This document shows, piece by piece, positions 45,580-55,699 of a DNA stretch of 64,000 nucleotides. The DNA lies in assembly GCF_003597395.2 (NCBI RefSeq), contig NC_133774.1, forward strand, positions 550,474 to 614,473, given 5' to 3'. The translations under genes and the position numbers were made by a program. The notes below the pieces were generated by a model. That model worked only from the letters and a program-made list of their open reading frames with translations, was not told the DNA's origin and made no database searches. The DNA comes from Chelonoidis abingdonii (taxonomy: Eukaryota; Chordata; Testudines; Testudinidae). Position 1 is the stretch's first letter. Every line of letters begins with the position of its first letter.

Positions 45580-46563
45580 TTGAGAGCCAGACATATAGCT
45601 GATGTAAGGAAGTTATCGCCTATGGATCTTTTGATTGGGGATGATATTAAAGCTTTGTTCAGTCAAGTTGACATAAATCAGTCATGGGAAAGAAATAATC
45701 CTGAACCTGTGTCTACTAGGGGCAAGGATTTGCCTATGGAGGGTTTCTCCAAATGTTTGTATGAGGAAGATGGCTGTTTATCTGTGCAAAGAAGCAGTGC
45801 ATATGTGGAAGAAATTTCCAAGCGTCTGTCTGCGATATCAGAAGTGAATCTGGCATTAGATAGGGCTCAGGGAAATGTTTCTCTAGAGCAAATTAAAGTT
45901 GGTGATCAGGTTAAAGCCCTAACTGAGGAAGGAAGGGATACGGTCTTGGTGAGTGGTGGATTGTTGCCAAGTAAAGTTTGTGAAAGTAAGCCTGAAAAAG
46001 GTAGAAACGATTTGCTTAAAGCAGCTTAGTGTAATGAGACTATCTGTAAGAAACAGCTGTTTGTTAAAGGGAAATGTTTCTCCAGCTCTTCTCTGTCTAT
46101 AAAACAGATAGAAGCCTGTCAGCCTATGACGGCTGAAAATTTATCAGTTGACCCACAGCTGATTCTGGATACAACTAAAGCCCAGGAAGGAAGAGGTCCT
46201 AAATTTGTGTCTGCTAGGGATGATGACATTGTAACTAGGTTACATTCAGTTAATGTCATAAAAAGCTCCCAGAGACCAAGCGATCCTAGTGCTTCTATTC
46301 TGCCTGTTGCTAGTGGGTTGCTGGGTGAATATATGACAACCTTGACGGATCAGGGTGATGATAGAGCCAGGGCACAAGGAAAGCACGAAGGTGATTTATC
46401 TATGTTACCCACTGACAGTGTGGCAACTTCTAACAAGGAAGAGAACATTTCTAATCTTGTGACTATGAAGTCTAGCAGTTTACCTGAAAGGGGGTTGTGT
46501 GAAAATCCTCCTGATGGGCCAGAGGTGATTCTGGATGTAACTGAAACTCAGACAAATCACTAA
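45580..46563 (+). pseudogene. Spacer-region frames of copy A
   Basis: Two open stretches (to the stop at 46027, then 46126-46563). The product is uncharacterised. It lies between a protease-like end and where RT should start, is hydrophilic, and shows no zinc finger, membrane segment or catalytic motif. Conservation with copy B over several blocks implies that it was coding in the common ancestor. Confidence 0.6.
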
Positions 46564-47424
46564 ACTCCTTCTGTTTGGCCAAAGTCAGTTCTGGACATAA
46601 ATAAAAGCTCAGAAAGAACCTGTTGCAGTGCATGATATTGCAGAAGGAAAGGAATTTCTTGGTGAAGACTTTGAAGTGTGTGAAAAGGAACTGTTTCCAT
46701 TGACTCTTAATGGGCCATTGTTGATAGCAGACAGTTATCTCTTCTGAAGAAAGTGTGTTGATGCCTAATGGCCAAAGTCTTTCAAATGCATATGAATCCA
46801 CTGGCCTTGCTTCAGAAAGACCCAGTGTGGATAACTGAAAAGATTTCAGAGGAAATAAAAGTTGTTAGGGAGTTTAAATAGCCCTATAAGCTTACCCAGC
46901 TTGTTGGGGAGACAATGTTGTTGGAACATGGATGTCTCCATGTTGATTCTTTAAGTAAGCGGTCTGCGACTCATCTCCAGACATTTTGGATATGACTTGT
47001 TGTCTCTTAGTGGACTTGACATCTGATTCCATGCGGAAGCAGAGGTTGGTAAGGGAAGGACATAAGAACCTTGAGTCTAACATGCCAGTGAAAGTGGATC
47101 TCTCTCGAAAGCGGAGTCCAACCTTGGAATTGGTAACGCTTCAGAATCTGAAAACGAGTAAACAAGCTGCTGTCTGTGTTGATGCAAATTACCTGACTGA
47201 CTGGGGGGAGAAAGACTTGCCCATGGCCATTAGCAAAGATGCACCCAGCCAGGCAATGGATTCTGTTTCACAAAAGAGTTCAGATTTTGACTTTACTGGA
47301 CAGGGACGAAGGGAAGAATTAAACCTTGAAAATAAAAGCCACAGGTAAACCTAAAATACCAAAACACCAAGGAAGGGGTTAAATTAAAAACCTATGTTAA
47401 GGAAGACCCTAAGGTCAAGAAAAA
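45594..47424 (+). mobile_element. Gypsy/ERV-like internal region, copy A (continuation)
   Basis: It resumes directly after the RTE-like insertion with LLIGDDIKALFSQ (45630-45672) and continues as a long, acidic, Ser-rich coding remnant to about 47345. It matches copy B (33010-35100) in order: VKALTEEG, TTKAQEGRGPKFVSA, LTDQGDDRARAQGKHEGD, VCVDANYLTDWGEKDLP. RT, RNase H and integrase are absent: the right LTR piece follows at about 47425. Confidence 0.72.
46986..47348 (+). pseudogene. C-terminal spacer frame of copy A
   Basis: 120 codons, including VKVDLSRKRSPTLELVTLQN and VCVDANYLTDWGEKDLPMA. The counterpart in copy B is at 34800-35122 (LSCVDANYLAGREKTDLL). Stop at 47346. No domain recognised. 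Confidence 0.6.
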
Positions 47425-47663
47425 AATTACCATATTCAATGTGGGGGCCTGGGGCTGGATCATTTTAAGGGATCTGTGTTGTTTGGACTTCTGAGTAACC
47501 AGGAAGGTAATAAAGAAGTTGTTTTGTGCTGGTTGGTGATTTAAGTATTGGAATATCCACCAGCGTTTGGGGGACTGTCTGCCCCATTCTTTGCAGTTCA
47601 CTCTGAGTGACCACAGCTGACTCCCCACTATGACCCTTGTCACAATGGTGAAGTCATGCTTGG
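47425..47663 (+). mobile_element. Second LTR 3' piece followed by a primer-binding-like site
   Basis: 47425-47644 matches the last 250 bases of the left LTR (ggggcctggggctgg ... gacccttgtcaca). It is followed by tggtgaagtcatgcttgg at 47646-47663, a variant of the site at 41933-41950. A normal 3' LTR would be followed by host DNA, so this looks like the 5' LTR of a further copy or a recombinant. Confidence 0.65.
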
Positions 47664-47746
47664 ATTGAATGGGCAAAATGTGAGAAGTGACACTCTACAT
47701 CAAAAACAGCATTACCTGTTTCCAAGTCAAGAAAATAATCTTGAAC

Positions 47747-48061
47747 GCAAATCATCGGCAACCTTTGGCACGCAGCCCATGAGGGAAAGCCCCTGGCAGA
47801 CCAGACCAGGCAGGTTCGGCCAATCACAGCTCCCACTGGCTGCGATTCACTGCTTCAGACCAATGGGGGCTGTGGGAAGTGGGATGGGCCAAGGGATGTG
47901 CTGCCACCCTTCCCGCAGCTCCCCATGGGCTGGGACGGCAAACCGCGGCCAGTGTAAGCTGCAATTGGCCAAACCTGCGGACATGGCAGGTAAACAAACT
48001 GTCCCGGCCTGCCAGGGGCTTTCCCTGAGAGGCCACGTGCCAAAGGTTGCCAATTCCTGGT
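47747..48061. mobile_element. hAT-type MITE with long inverted repeats
   Basis: The left end cggcaacctttggcacgcag ... gggaaagcccctggcag (47756-47802) and the complement of the right end ggcaacctttggcacgtggc ... gggaaagcccctggcag (48010-48053) are inverted repeats of about 45 bases. The interior repeats the mirrored theme (ccaatcacagctcccactggc / agctgcaattggcc). Non-coding. No clear TSD. Confidence 0.82.
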
Positions 48062-48101
48062 ATAAGTTATCAGGTAATATGTAAGTGTTTGCTCTGTTAC
48101 C

Positions 48102-48125
48102 AAAAAAAAAAAAAAAAAAAAAAAA
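48102..48125. repeat. Run of 24 A
   Basis: An uninterrupted A run directly next to the 3' end of the minus-strand Penelope-like element (read as T on its strand). Confidence 0.98.
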
Positions 48126-49745
48126 CACGAGGAATACTTGTGGTACCTTAGAGACTAACAAAGGTATTTAGGCATAAGCTTTCGTGGGCTAAAACCCACT
48201 TCATCGGATGCATGCAGTGGAAAATACAGTAGGAAGATATACACAGAGAACATGAAAAAAATGAGTGTTACCATACCAACTCTAATGAGACTAATCAATT
48301 AAAGTGGGCTATTATCAGCAGGAGAAAAAAAAACTTTTGTAATGATAATCAGGATGGCCCATTTCAAACAGTTGACAAGAAGGTGTGAGTAACAGTAGGG
48401 GAAAAATTAGCATGGGGAAATAGTTTTTAGTTTGTGTATTGACCCATCCACTCCCAGTCTTTATTCAAGCCTAATTTAATTGTGTCCAGTCTGCAAATTA
48501 ATTCCAGTTCTGCAGTTTCTCACTGGAGTCTGTTTATGAAGTTTTTTTGTTGGAGAATTGCGACTTTTCATTCTGTAACTGAGTGACCGGGGAGGTTTTT
48601 TTGAATGTTATAATTCTTGACATCTGATTTGTGTCCATATATTCTTTTGCATAGAGACTGTCCCGTTTGGCCAAGGTATATGGCAGAGGGGCATTGCTGG
48701 CACATGACGGCATATATCACATTGGCAGATAGTGCAGGTGAACGAGCCTCTGATGGTGTGGCTTATGTGATTAGGCTATGATGGTGTCCCTCAAATAGAT
48801 ATGTGGACAGAGTTGGCAATGGGCTTTGTTGCAAGGATAGGTTCTGGGTTAGTGTTTTTGTTGTGTGGTTGCTGGTGAGTTTTTGCCTCAGGTTGGGGGG
48901 CTGTCTGTAAGCGAGGACTGGCCTGTCTCCCAAGATTTGTGAGAATGAGGGATCGTCCTTCAGGATAGGTTGTAGATCCTTGATGATGTGCAAGAGAAGT
49001 TTTAGATGGGAGCTGAAGGTGACGCCTAGTGGTGTTCTGTTACTTTTTGCTGGGCCTGTCCTGGAGTAGGTGGCTTCTGGGTATTCTTCTGGCTCTGTCA
49101 ATCAGTTTCTTCACTTCAGCAGGTGGGTATTGTAATTGTAAGAATGCTTGATAGAGATCTTGTAGGTGTTTGCCTCTGTCTGAGGGATTGGAGCAAATGC
49201 AGCTGTATCTTAGAGCTTGGATACAGACAATGGAGCATGTGATGTGGTCTGGATGAAAGCTGGAGGCATGTAGATAAGTATAGTGGTCAGTAGGTTTCCG
49301 GTATAGGGTGGTGTTTATGTGATCATCGCTTATTAGCATTGTAGTGTCCAGGAAGTGAATCTCTTGTGTGGACTGGTCCAGGCTGAGGCTGAGGGTGGGA
49401 TGGAAATTGTTGAAGTCATGGTGGAATTCCTCAAGGGCTTCTTTTCCATGGATCCAGATGATGAAGATGTCATCAGTGTAGCGCGAGTAGAGGCGTTAGG
49501 GGACGAAAGCCAAGGAAGCATTTTTTTAAGTGAGCCATAAAAATGTTGGCATACTGTGGGGCCATGTGGGAACCCATAGCAGTGCCACTGACTTGAAGGT
49601 ATACGTTGTCCCCAAATGTGAAATAGTTGTTCTGCTACTGGAAGTCATGAAAGAGGAGAAATGCATTAACAAGACGAGTGTGAAATATTTGTTTCCAACA
49701 GAAGGTGTTATCTCCTGCCCAAGCAAAGGTCCATAAACCCTACAG
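48126..49745 (-). mobile_element. Penelope-like element, 5'-truncated
   Basis: On the minus strand, in order: RT (49745-49040), a C-terminal Cys-containing GIY-YIG-type endonuclease region (48900-48600), then a 3' UTR ending with ggcttaaaacccac-type text (complement of 48126-48215: cccacgaaagcttatgcc, gttagtctctaaggtacc). The same 3' terminal text recurs at 62311-62498. RT plus GIY-YIG is the hallmark of Penelope-like elements. Frames are broken. Confidence 0.88.
48600..49101 (-). pseudogene. Penelope-like linker and GIY-YIG endonuclease remnant
   Basis: 49101-48763 carries PVLAYRQPPNLRQKLTSN, the conserved linker after the RT. The complement of about 48710-48600 then reads YAVMCQQCPSAIYLGQTGQS, which corresponds to the first strands of a GIY-YIG nuclease (Y-.-.-.-C-.-.-C, then Y-.-G-.-T), followed by RIYGHKSDVKNYNI with the helix residues R and H. 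A Cys pair near the start resembles the zinc-binding motif of Penelope endonucleases. Broken by frameshifts. Confidence 0.82.
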
Positions 49746-49762
49746 AAACCATTGTAGAACAT
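49040..49762 (-). pseudogene. Penelope-like reverse transcriptase remnant
   Basis: The complement of 49620-49530 encodes FGDNVYLQVSGTAMGSHMAP, the RT box before the catalytic site. Just downstream, in a shifted frame (about 49490-49460), is RYTDDIFIIW, the Y-.-D-D catalytic box with both aspartates. 49339-49040 continues with DDHINTTLYRKPTDHYTYLH and ICSNPSDRGKHLQDLYQAF, typical of the Penelope RT thumb. At least two frameshifts separate these pieces, so it is inactive. Confidence 0.88.
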
Positions 49763-49799
49763 TAGAGGTCAAAAGCCTTTGTTGATTGCTGCTCCTCCT

Positions 49800-50329
49800 C
49801 CTTCCCCAACCCAGGAAGAGGAGACAAATAATTGAATTCCTCTCAACAGCTGAGTTGGCAACTGGACGCAGAAAGGGGAAAGGCATTAAAAGCTCCAACA
49901 AGAAGGAACTGTATCTTTTATGCTGCTTGGATCCTGAGAGGCCAAGATTACTAACATAAGCAAAAGATCCCCAGTGCTTGGTCTGAATCAGCCCTACAGG
50001 ACATACAGAGCTAACTTATCACAGAAGTTTCTATGGACTTTTTGAAACGGAAGATTGAAACTCATTTGTGCGTATCTATATTTACCTGCATTAACCTTAT
50101 AAATAACTTGTTTCTGTTTCCTAGTTAATAAAGCTTGAGATAGTTTAATATAGGATTGGCTACAAATGCGGTCTTTGGTGCAATTGAGCTGGGATATGTG
50201 ACCGATGCTTTAGGTAGGACTAGGAGTAACCTGAAGATTGTGATTTTTGGTGTAAGAGACCATCTGTCACAAAAGCAAGCTCACTTAGGTGACAAGTTAG
50301 ATTGGAGTACTTAAGATTGGATGGTTTTT
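49800..50329 (+). mobile_element. LTR fragment
   Basis: The stretch has agttaataaagcttgag at 50124-50140, an AATAAA signal in LTR-like context, and GC-poor U3/U5-like flanks similar in texture to the LTRs at 35790 and 61490. It was not possible to mark its ends. Confidence 0.45.
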
Positions 50330-50445
50330 TAAAAATTGTGCTCTAGGAATTATTTTGGGGAAGTTCTCTGGCCTATGTTATGCATGAGGTCAGACTAGAT
50401 CACCACAATGGTCTCTTTTGGCCTAGGAATGTATGAATCTCACAG
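50330..50445 (+). mobile_element. CR1 3' tail fragment
   Basis: catgaggtcagactagatcaccacaatggtctcttttggcc followed by aatgtatgaatc at 50385-50438 is a CR1 3' end. Confidence 0.8.
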
Positions 50446-50459
50446 AGCCTACACATCCA

Positions 50460-51545
50460 AGTCTAATTTCAGAGCTGGCCATGAAGCTCCTTCCAGCCCG
50501 CTTCCTGAAGCCAGGCTGAGAAGCCACATAAGAACACAGTCACTTCCAAGCTGAGGTCAAAGAAGGCCATGGTGTTTAATGCCCATTCTTCTTCAGTCTT
50601 CATTAAAAAAGGCTACTCAGCACAATTAATATTAACAGAAGAGGGAAGAAATGCAAGCCAAAATAGGGAAAGAGCAGGTTAAAGAATATTTAGAAAAGTT
50701 AGATGTACTCAAGTTGGTAGGACCTGATGATATTCATCCTAGGGTACTTAAAGAACTAGCTGAAGCAGTCTCGGAAACTTTAGCAATTATCTTCAAGAAC
50801 TCATGAAGGATGGGTGAGAACCCAGAGGACTGGAGAAGAGAAAAGAGGATGTTAGGAATCATTAAAAAGGGGATAGAGAATAAGACTGAGAATATATTAT
50901 TGCTCTTATATAAATCCATGGTACGCCCACATCTCGAATACTGCATACAGATGTGGTCTCCTCACCTTCAAAAAGATATACTGGCACTAGAAAAGTCAGA
51001 GAAGGGCAACTAAAATGTTAGGGTTTGAACAGGTCCCATATGAGGAGAGATTAAAGAGGCTAGGCTCTTCAGCTTGGAAAGAGGAGACAAAGGGGGGATA
51101 TGACAAGGTATGTAAAATCATGGTGGTGTGAAGAAAGTGAATAAGGAAAAGTTATTACTTGTTCCCATAATACCAGAACTAGGGTCACCAAATGAAATTA
51201 ATAGGCAGCAGGTTTAAACAAATAAAAGGAAGTCTTCACACAGCGCAAAGTCAACTTGTGGAACCCTTGCCTGAGGAGGTTGAGAAGGCTAGGACTATGA
51301 CAGGGTTTAAAAGAGAACTGGATAAATTCATGAGGGTTAAGCCCATTAATGGCTATTAGCCAGGATGGGTAAGGAATGGTGTCTCTAGCCTCTGTGCAGA
51401 GGGTGGAGATGGATGGCAGAGAGAGATCACTTGATCATTACCTGTTAGGTTCACTCCGTTGGGGCACTGGCATTGGCACTGTCAGTAGACAGGAATACTG
51501 GGCTGGATGGACCTTTTGTCTGACCCAGTATTGTCGTTCAGGGTG
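50460..51545 (+). mobile_element. CR1 LINE with internal deletion
   Basis: The plus strand goes from the end of the linker (KEQVKEYLEKLDVLKLVGPD near 50680) into RT box 1 (HPRVLKELAEAVSETLAII), reaches MGENPEDWRRE, and then jumps at about 50845 directly to the RT thumb (LLLLYKSMVRPHLEYCIQMW). The palm with both catalytic boxes is missing, a loss of several hundred bases. The ORF2 end and the 3' UTR follow (actgggctggatggacc, 51498-51514). Confidence 0.85.
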
Positions 51546-51605
51546 GAATATTCACACCCAGAGTGACAAGTTTTGCTGACATAGACGGTAGTGTAGACAT
51601 AGCCC
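51546..51605. mobile_element. MITE right-end fragment
   Basis: aatattcacacccagagtgac ... ggtagtgtagacatagccc has the look of a short MITE with ends in gtagacatagcc. The other end was not found. Confidence 0.4.
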
Positions 51606-51704
51606 AGAAAGGTACCCCACCCCACCCAATATCTAACCTACTCTAAGGTTAATGACGCTCTAAAAGAGGCTTCCAAGGGAGGTTGTAGACTCCCCATAAG
51701 ACAA
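51606..51704 (+). mobile_element. CR1 3' part, left of the DIRS insertion
   Basis: aaagaggcttccaagggaggttgtagactcccc at 51662-51694 is the CR1 ORF2 end. The CR1 reading continues at 57664 with ctggaggttttaaagagcaag, after the DIRS element. Confidence 0.82.
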
Positions 51705-51890
51705 GGTTACTACCCTGTAACTGTTGTTCTCCGAGATGTGTTGCTCATATCCATTCCATTTAGGTGTGTGCGCGCCGCGTGCACAGCCGTCGGAAGAAAC
51801 TTTTTACCTAGCACACTCGAGGTCGGCTGGGCGCCCCTTGGAGTGGCGCCACATGGCGCCGCATAAATAGCCCAGCCGACCTGGCCACCC
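51705..51890. repeat. DIRS left inverted terminal repeat
   Basis: The text from tgttgctcatatcc through ggtgtgtgcgcgccgcgtgc, agccgtcgg, aaactttttacc to gcggcgcc-type sequence and ataaatagcccagccgac is the imperfect inverse of 57500-57664. Confidence 0.92.
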
Positions 51891-51944
51891 TTCAGTTTTC
51901 TTGCCGGCTACTCCGACAGCGGGGAAGGAGGGTGGTTTGGAAGG

Positions 51945-52035
51945 GATATGAGCAACACATCTCGAAGAACAAAGTTACAGGGTAAGTAACCTCGTCTTCT
52001 TCTCGAGTGGTTGCTCATATGCATTCATTTAGGTG
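51945..52035. repeat. DIRS internal complementary region
   Basis: 51945-51990 is the complement of the outer left end (51706-51751), containing acacatctcgaagaacaaag against ctgttgttctccgagatgtg. 51991-52035 (tcttctcgagtggttgctca) repeats, on this strand, the complement of the right end (57620-57664). The two pieces are joined head on, as in the circular-junction model for DIRS replication. Confidence 0.9.
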
Positions 52036-52049
52036 AATCCCAGCCTTAC

Positions 52050-52691
52050 CTAGGCGGAGGGGTCGGGTGAAGACGCGGGAGTCTGAGTACGGCTGCCCAA
52101 AGGCGCGTCGTCCGAGATCTGCTGGACCAACGCATAGTGCGAGGCGAAAGTGTGGACCGATGACAGGCGCAGCACGGCAAATCTCCTGGATAGCACGTGT
52201 GCCAAGTAGGCTGCTGAGGAAGCTTGAGCCCTCGTGGAATGCGCCGTAAGGTGACCGAGGGGAACCTGAGCTTGCTCGTAGCACGTGCGAATACAGGCCC
52301 TGACCCAGAGGAAATCCTTGGAGGAGACTGCAGACCTTTCATTCGCTCTGCAACCGCGACAAAGAGCTGCGGAGACCTTCGGAAGGGCTTGGTTCTTTCC
52401 ACATAGAAAGCCATTGCTCTGCAGCACTATCCAAGGTGTAGCTGCTGCTCTCTCGAGAAGCATGCGGCTTCGGGAAGAAAACCGGAGAAAGATGTCCTGG
52501 AAAGCGTGAAGGCAGACACACTTAGGGAGGAATGCAGGATGAGGTCGCAGTTGCACTTTGTCTTTATGAAGACGGTTACGGGGATCGACAGTGAGGGCTC
52601 TGATCTCCGAGACCCGACGCGCTGAGTATTGCCACCAAGAAGACCGTCTTCCACGATTGGTAATGAAGCGGGCAAGTTGCCAGTGGTTCAA
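52050..52691 (-). pseudogene. DIRS tyrosine recombinase
   Basis: An open 213-codon stretch. The C-terminal half has GHLTAHSTRAQASSAAYLAH, carrying the H-.-.-R box of tyrosine recombinases, and further on SSVHTFASHYALVQQ with the likely nucleophile Tyr. The N-terminal half (RNRLHKDKVQLRPHPAF) covers the core and the first catalytic Arg region, which I could not place with certainty. In the family it joins circular DNA copies into the chromosome. This stretch looks almost intact at its C-terminus, but the upstream link to the rest of the protein is broken. Confidence 0.85.
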
Positions 52692-52779
52692 AGGGCGGCA
52701 ACATAAGTCTGTTCAAGACCAAGTTGAGGTCCCAGGAGGGGCTGGGTGACAAGTGGGGGGATAATACGGTCCAGACCCT

Positions 52780-53470
52780 TCAGGAGCGAGAGACTAGCGG
52801 TGAGAGAACACCGACAGCCATCGCTCCGGATGGAAGGATATTGCTGCAGGTGCACCTTAAGAGAGGAAGTCGCAGGCCCTCCTGCTTAAGGTGCCAGAGG
52901 TAGTCTAGGATCGTCGGGATTGACGCCTGTAAGGGGAACATCGTGGGATGCACACCAGGCTGAAGCGCCTCCACTGGCAACATACGTTCTGCGGGTTGCG
53001 GTTTCCTGCTATGGGAGAATGCGCTGCACCGGACTGGAGCAGCGAATTCCTCAGCATTCAGCATGAGGAGCCACGCCGTGAGGTGGAGGGATCGCAGATC
53101 CGGATGACGAAGTCTCCGTGGTCCTGTGTGATGAGGTCCGGACACTGGGGAGGGGAATTGGAGCGGCTACTGACAGGCAGGAGGTGGTGTACCAGGCTTG
53201 CCTGGCCACGCCGGCGCTATTAAGATGAGCTGCGCCTTGTCTCTGCGAACCTTGAGCAAGACCTGTGTACCAGTGGAAAGGGAGGGAAGGCATACAGTAG
53301 GCGGTGGCTCCAAGGCAGGAGAAAGGCGTCCGTTATCGACCCGGGGAGAGGCCCGGAATGAACAGAACTCTGGCACTTCTGTTCGAGGGACGCGAAGAGT
53401 CTCGAGGGAAAGCCCCACTCTGGAAAATGGAGTAAATGACGTCCGATCTGATCGGCCACTCGTGGCAAGA
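52780..53470 (-). pseudogene. DIRS region between RNase H and recombinase
   Basis: Frame pieces on the minus strand include DAFLLPWSHRLLYAFPPFPL (53420-53361), then in other frames KAQLILIAPAWP (53230-53195) and PDLRSLHLTAWLLM (53105-53060). DIRS proteins typically carry these blocks after the RNase H domain. No methyltransferase motif could be confirmed. Confidence 0.75.
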
Positions 53471-53544
53471 GGGCCTGCTCAGACCGATCCCGAGGGTGTC
53501 CGGACTCCGGGCAGGAAGGAGTCTACTAAGACCACCGAGGGCTA

Positions 53545-54448
53545 TACAGAAGTCCCATAGTTGAATGGCTTCTTGACACAGGGAGACGAGCAGTCCCCCC
53601 CTGCCTGTTGATGTAGTACTAGGCCGTTGTGTTGCCTGTAAGGACCGACATACAAACGGCCGAAGATGCCGCTGGACACATCTGACAGCACGACGGACGC
53701 CCGTAGCTCCCGTATGTTGATGTGAAAGGGTGAGCAGTCAGGCGACAAGACGGCCTGGGTCCCTAAGCGACCTAGTGGGCCCCCCAGCCAAGGGATGACC
53801 TGTCCGTCGTTAGGTTAGAGGATGGTTTGTGTGGATAAAGGCATCCCTGCACAAACCTGAGACGGGTCCAGCCACAGTCGAGGGAGCGGAGAGGACCGGA
53901 GGGATCGGAGAGCACGTCCATGAGTCCCTGGTCGGACGAAGACCGAGCGAAGCCACGTCTGAAAGGGTCGCATGCCAGCTCTGCGCTATTTGGTGCATGG
54001 GTGCATGAGGCCATATGCCCCAGCAGGGCGAGGCAGTTGCGAGCTGAGGTCAGGCGAGCTGCTGCAAGAGCCGGACAAGTGAAGTGAGCGCTAGGAACGC
54101 GCTTGAGGCAAGTAGGCTCTGGCAAGGAGAGTCCAGTGCTCGCTCCTATAAGTCCAGCTCTCGTCGATTGAGAGTGGCTTCTCCGCATTGAGGAGGATCC
54201 CCAAGCGGACAAAGAGTCCTTGGTTACCGAACGTGCTGACGGACTTGGGCGTGCGAGGCGCCCTTGATGAGCCAGTCGTCCAGGTATGGAAGACATGTAT
54301 GTGCTGTTTCGCAGGTGCACGGCGACGACGCCATGCATTTCGTGAGACCTCGGGGCAGTAGACAGGCCAAAGGGAGACAGCAAACTGAAAGTGGTGCTGT
54401 CTGACCGTGAACTGAAGGTACTCCTGTGTGGAAGTACGCGTGCTTCAT
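53545..54448 (-). pseudogene. DIRS reverse transcriptase and RNase H
   Basis: 54448-54224 carries PYLDDWLIKGASHAQVRQH, the Y-.-D-D catalytic box with both aspartates. 54383-53772 (another frame) starts with LSPFGLSTAPRS, the box just before it, and later has ARNCLALLGHMASCTHA and LTTDRSSLGWGAH, the start of RNase H. 53748-53545 continues RNase H with HINIRELRASVVLSD. Frameshifts lie between boxes, so it is inactive. It copies the RNA of the element. Confidence 0.88.
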
Positions 54449-55699
54449 ATTGAGGGAGGCGGACCAGTCTCCAGGATCAAGGACGGGATAATGGTCCCAG
54501 GAGGACCATGCGGAACTTCAACTGATAGCACACTCGTTGAGTCCCCGCAGATCTAGAATTGGTCGAGGCCTCCCTTAGATTGGGGATGAGAAAATAGCGG
54601 GAAGTAAAAACCCTTCCTCCTTTCGGGAGGGAACTCCTCTACGGTCCTGCACCGAGGAGAGATTTTACCTCGTGCGAGGATATGCTCGTGAGAGGGGTCC
54701 TGAAGAGAGACCGGGAAGGGGGGCGGAAAGGGGGGATGAAGAAACTGGAGTTGGTATCCGTGCTTTACTGTGCGCAGCACCCACTGATCGAGTAATCTGC
54801 GACCCGCCGGAAGGAGTGGGAAAGGCGGGGAAAGGAGGAAAAGAGCCTGAAGAGAGTCTGGTACGCCGCTCCCGCGTACCCTTCAAAGCTGCTTTTGGCC
54901 CCTGATGTGGCTTTGGAGGGGCCTTGAGACTGGGCCGCTGAGGCCAGACTGGCGTTTCGCCCTCCAGACCTCGCCTCCTGGTGAGTCCTGCCTGTTCAAG
55001 GCGGGAGTAGGGCGGCGGGCTTGGGCTAAAGGGTCTCTGTGAGCCACGGGGTGTGCATCCCGAGCGACTTTAAGGTCACCTTGCCGTCTTTCAGGCTTTG
55101 AATGTGAGGGTCTGTCTTATCGGAAAACAAACCCCGGCCCTCAAAGGGTAAGTCCTGCATGTGGTTTGCAGTACTGGGGTAAGGTGAGGCCTGGAGCCAG
55201 GAATCCGTCTCAGCGTAATTCCGGAGGCTACAGTCCTAGCAGCCGAGTCGGCCGCGTCCAGCGCAGCTTGGAGGGAGGTCCTGCCGATCTTCTTGCCCTC
55301 CTCTACAAAGGCTGCGAACTCCTGGCGTGAGTCGCGGGGCGCAACTGTGTAAAGCGGCTAACCTCTGACCAGGTGTTAAAGCCGTATCGGCTAAGAGGCC
55401 TGCTGATTGCGACTCGGAGTGTAATGCGCCTGCTGAATAGACCTTACGGCCTAGAAGGTCCATGCGCCTAGCCTCTTTTGATTTTGGTGCGCGGCGCCTG
55501 CGCATCCATGGCGCTCCTCTCGTTAACTGATTGGACAACTAACGAGGAGGGGGGTGGGTGCACCCTATAGGTGTTCATAACCCTTGGAGGGCACCATATA
55601 TCTCCGCTCACACCTTTTACTGTCGGTGGGATGGATGCTGGAGACTGCCACAATGATCGGTAAGTGGCTTGTTAGTTTTTATGAATGGGGGGCTATGCG

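Larger units (their letters stand above)
42793..45593 (-). mobile_element. RTE-like LINE inserted in copy A
   Basis: The insertion is bounded by an 8-base duplication tatagctg (42785-42792 and 45594-45601) of Gypsy-like sequence. On the minus strand the order is endonuclease end (45570-45100), linker (45162-44475), RT (44608 to about 43380), and C-terminus/3' UTR, with a short atgatgatg-type tail (complement of 42795-42803). It is different from CR1: NGKAPGKDNLNAELFKQ and LTLLSVPGKLLCKII are typical of RTE-like LINEs. It is 2.8 kb, 5'-truncated, and holds a tRNA SINE at 43738-43926. Confidence 0.78.
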
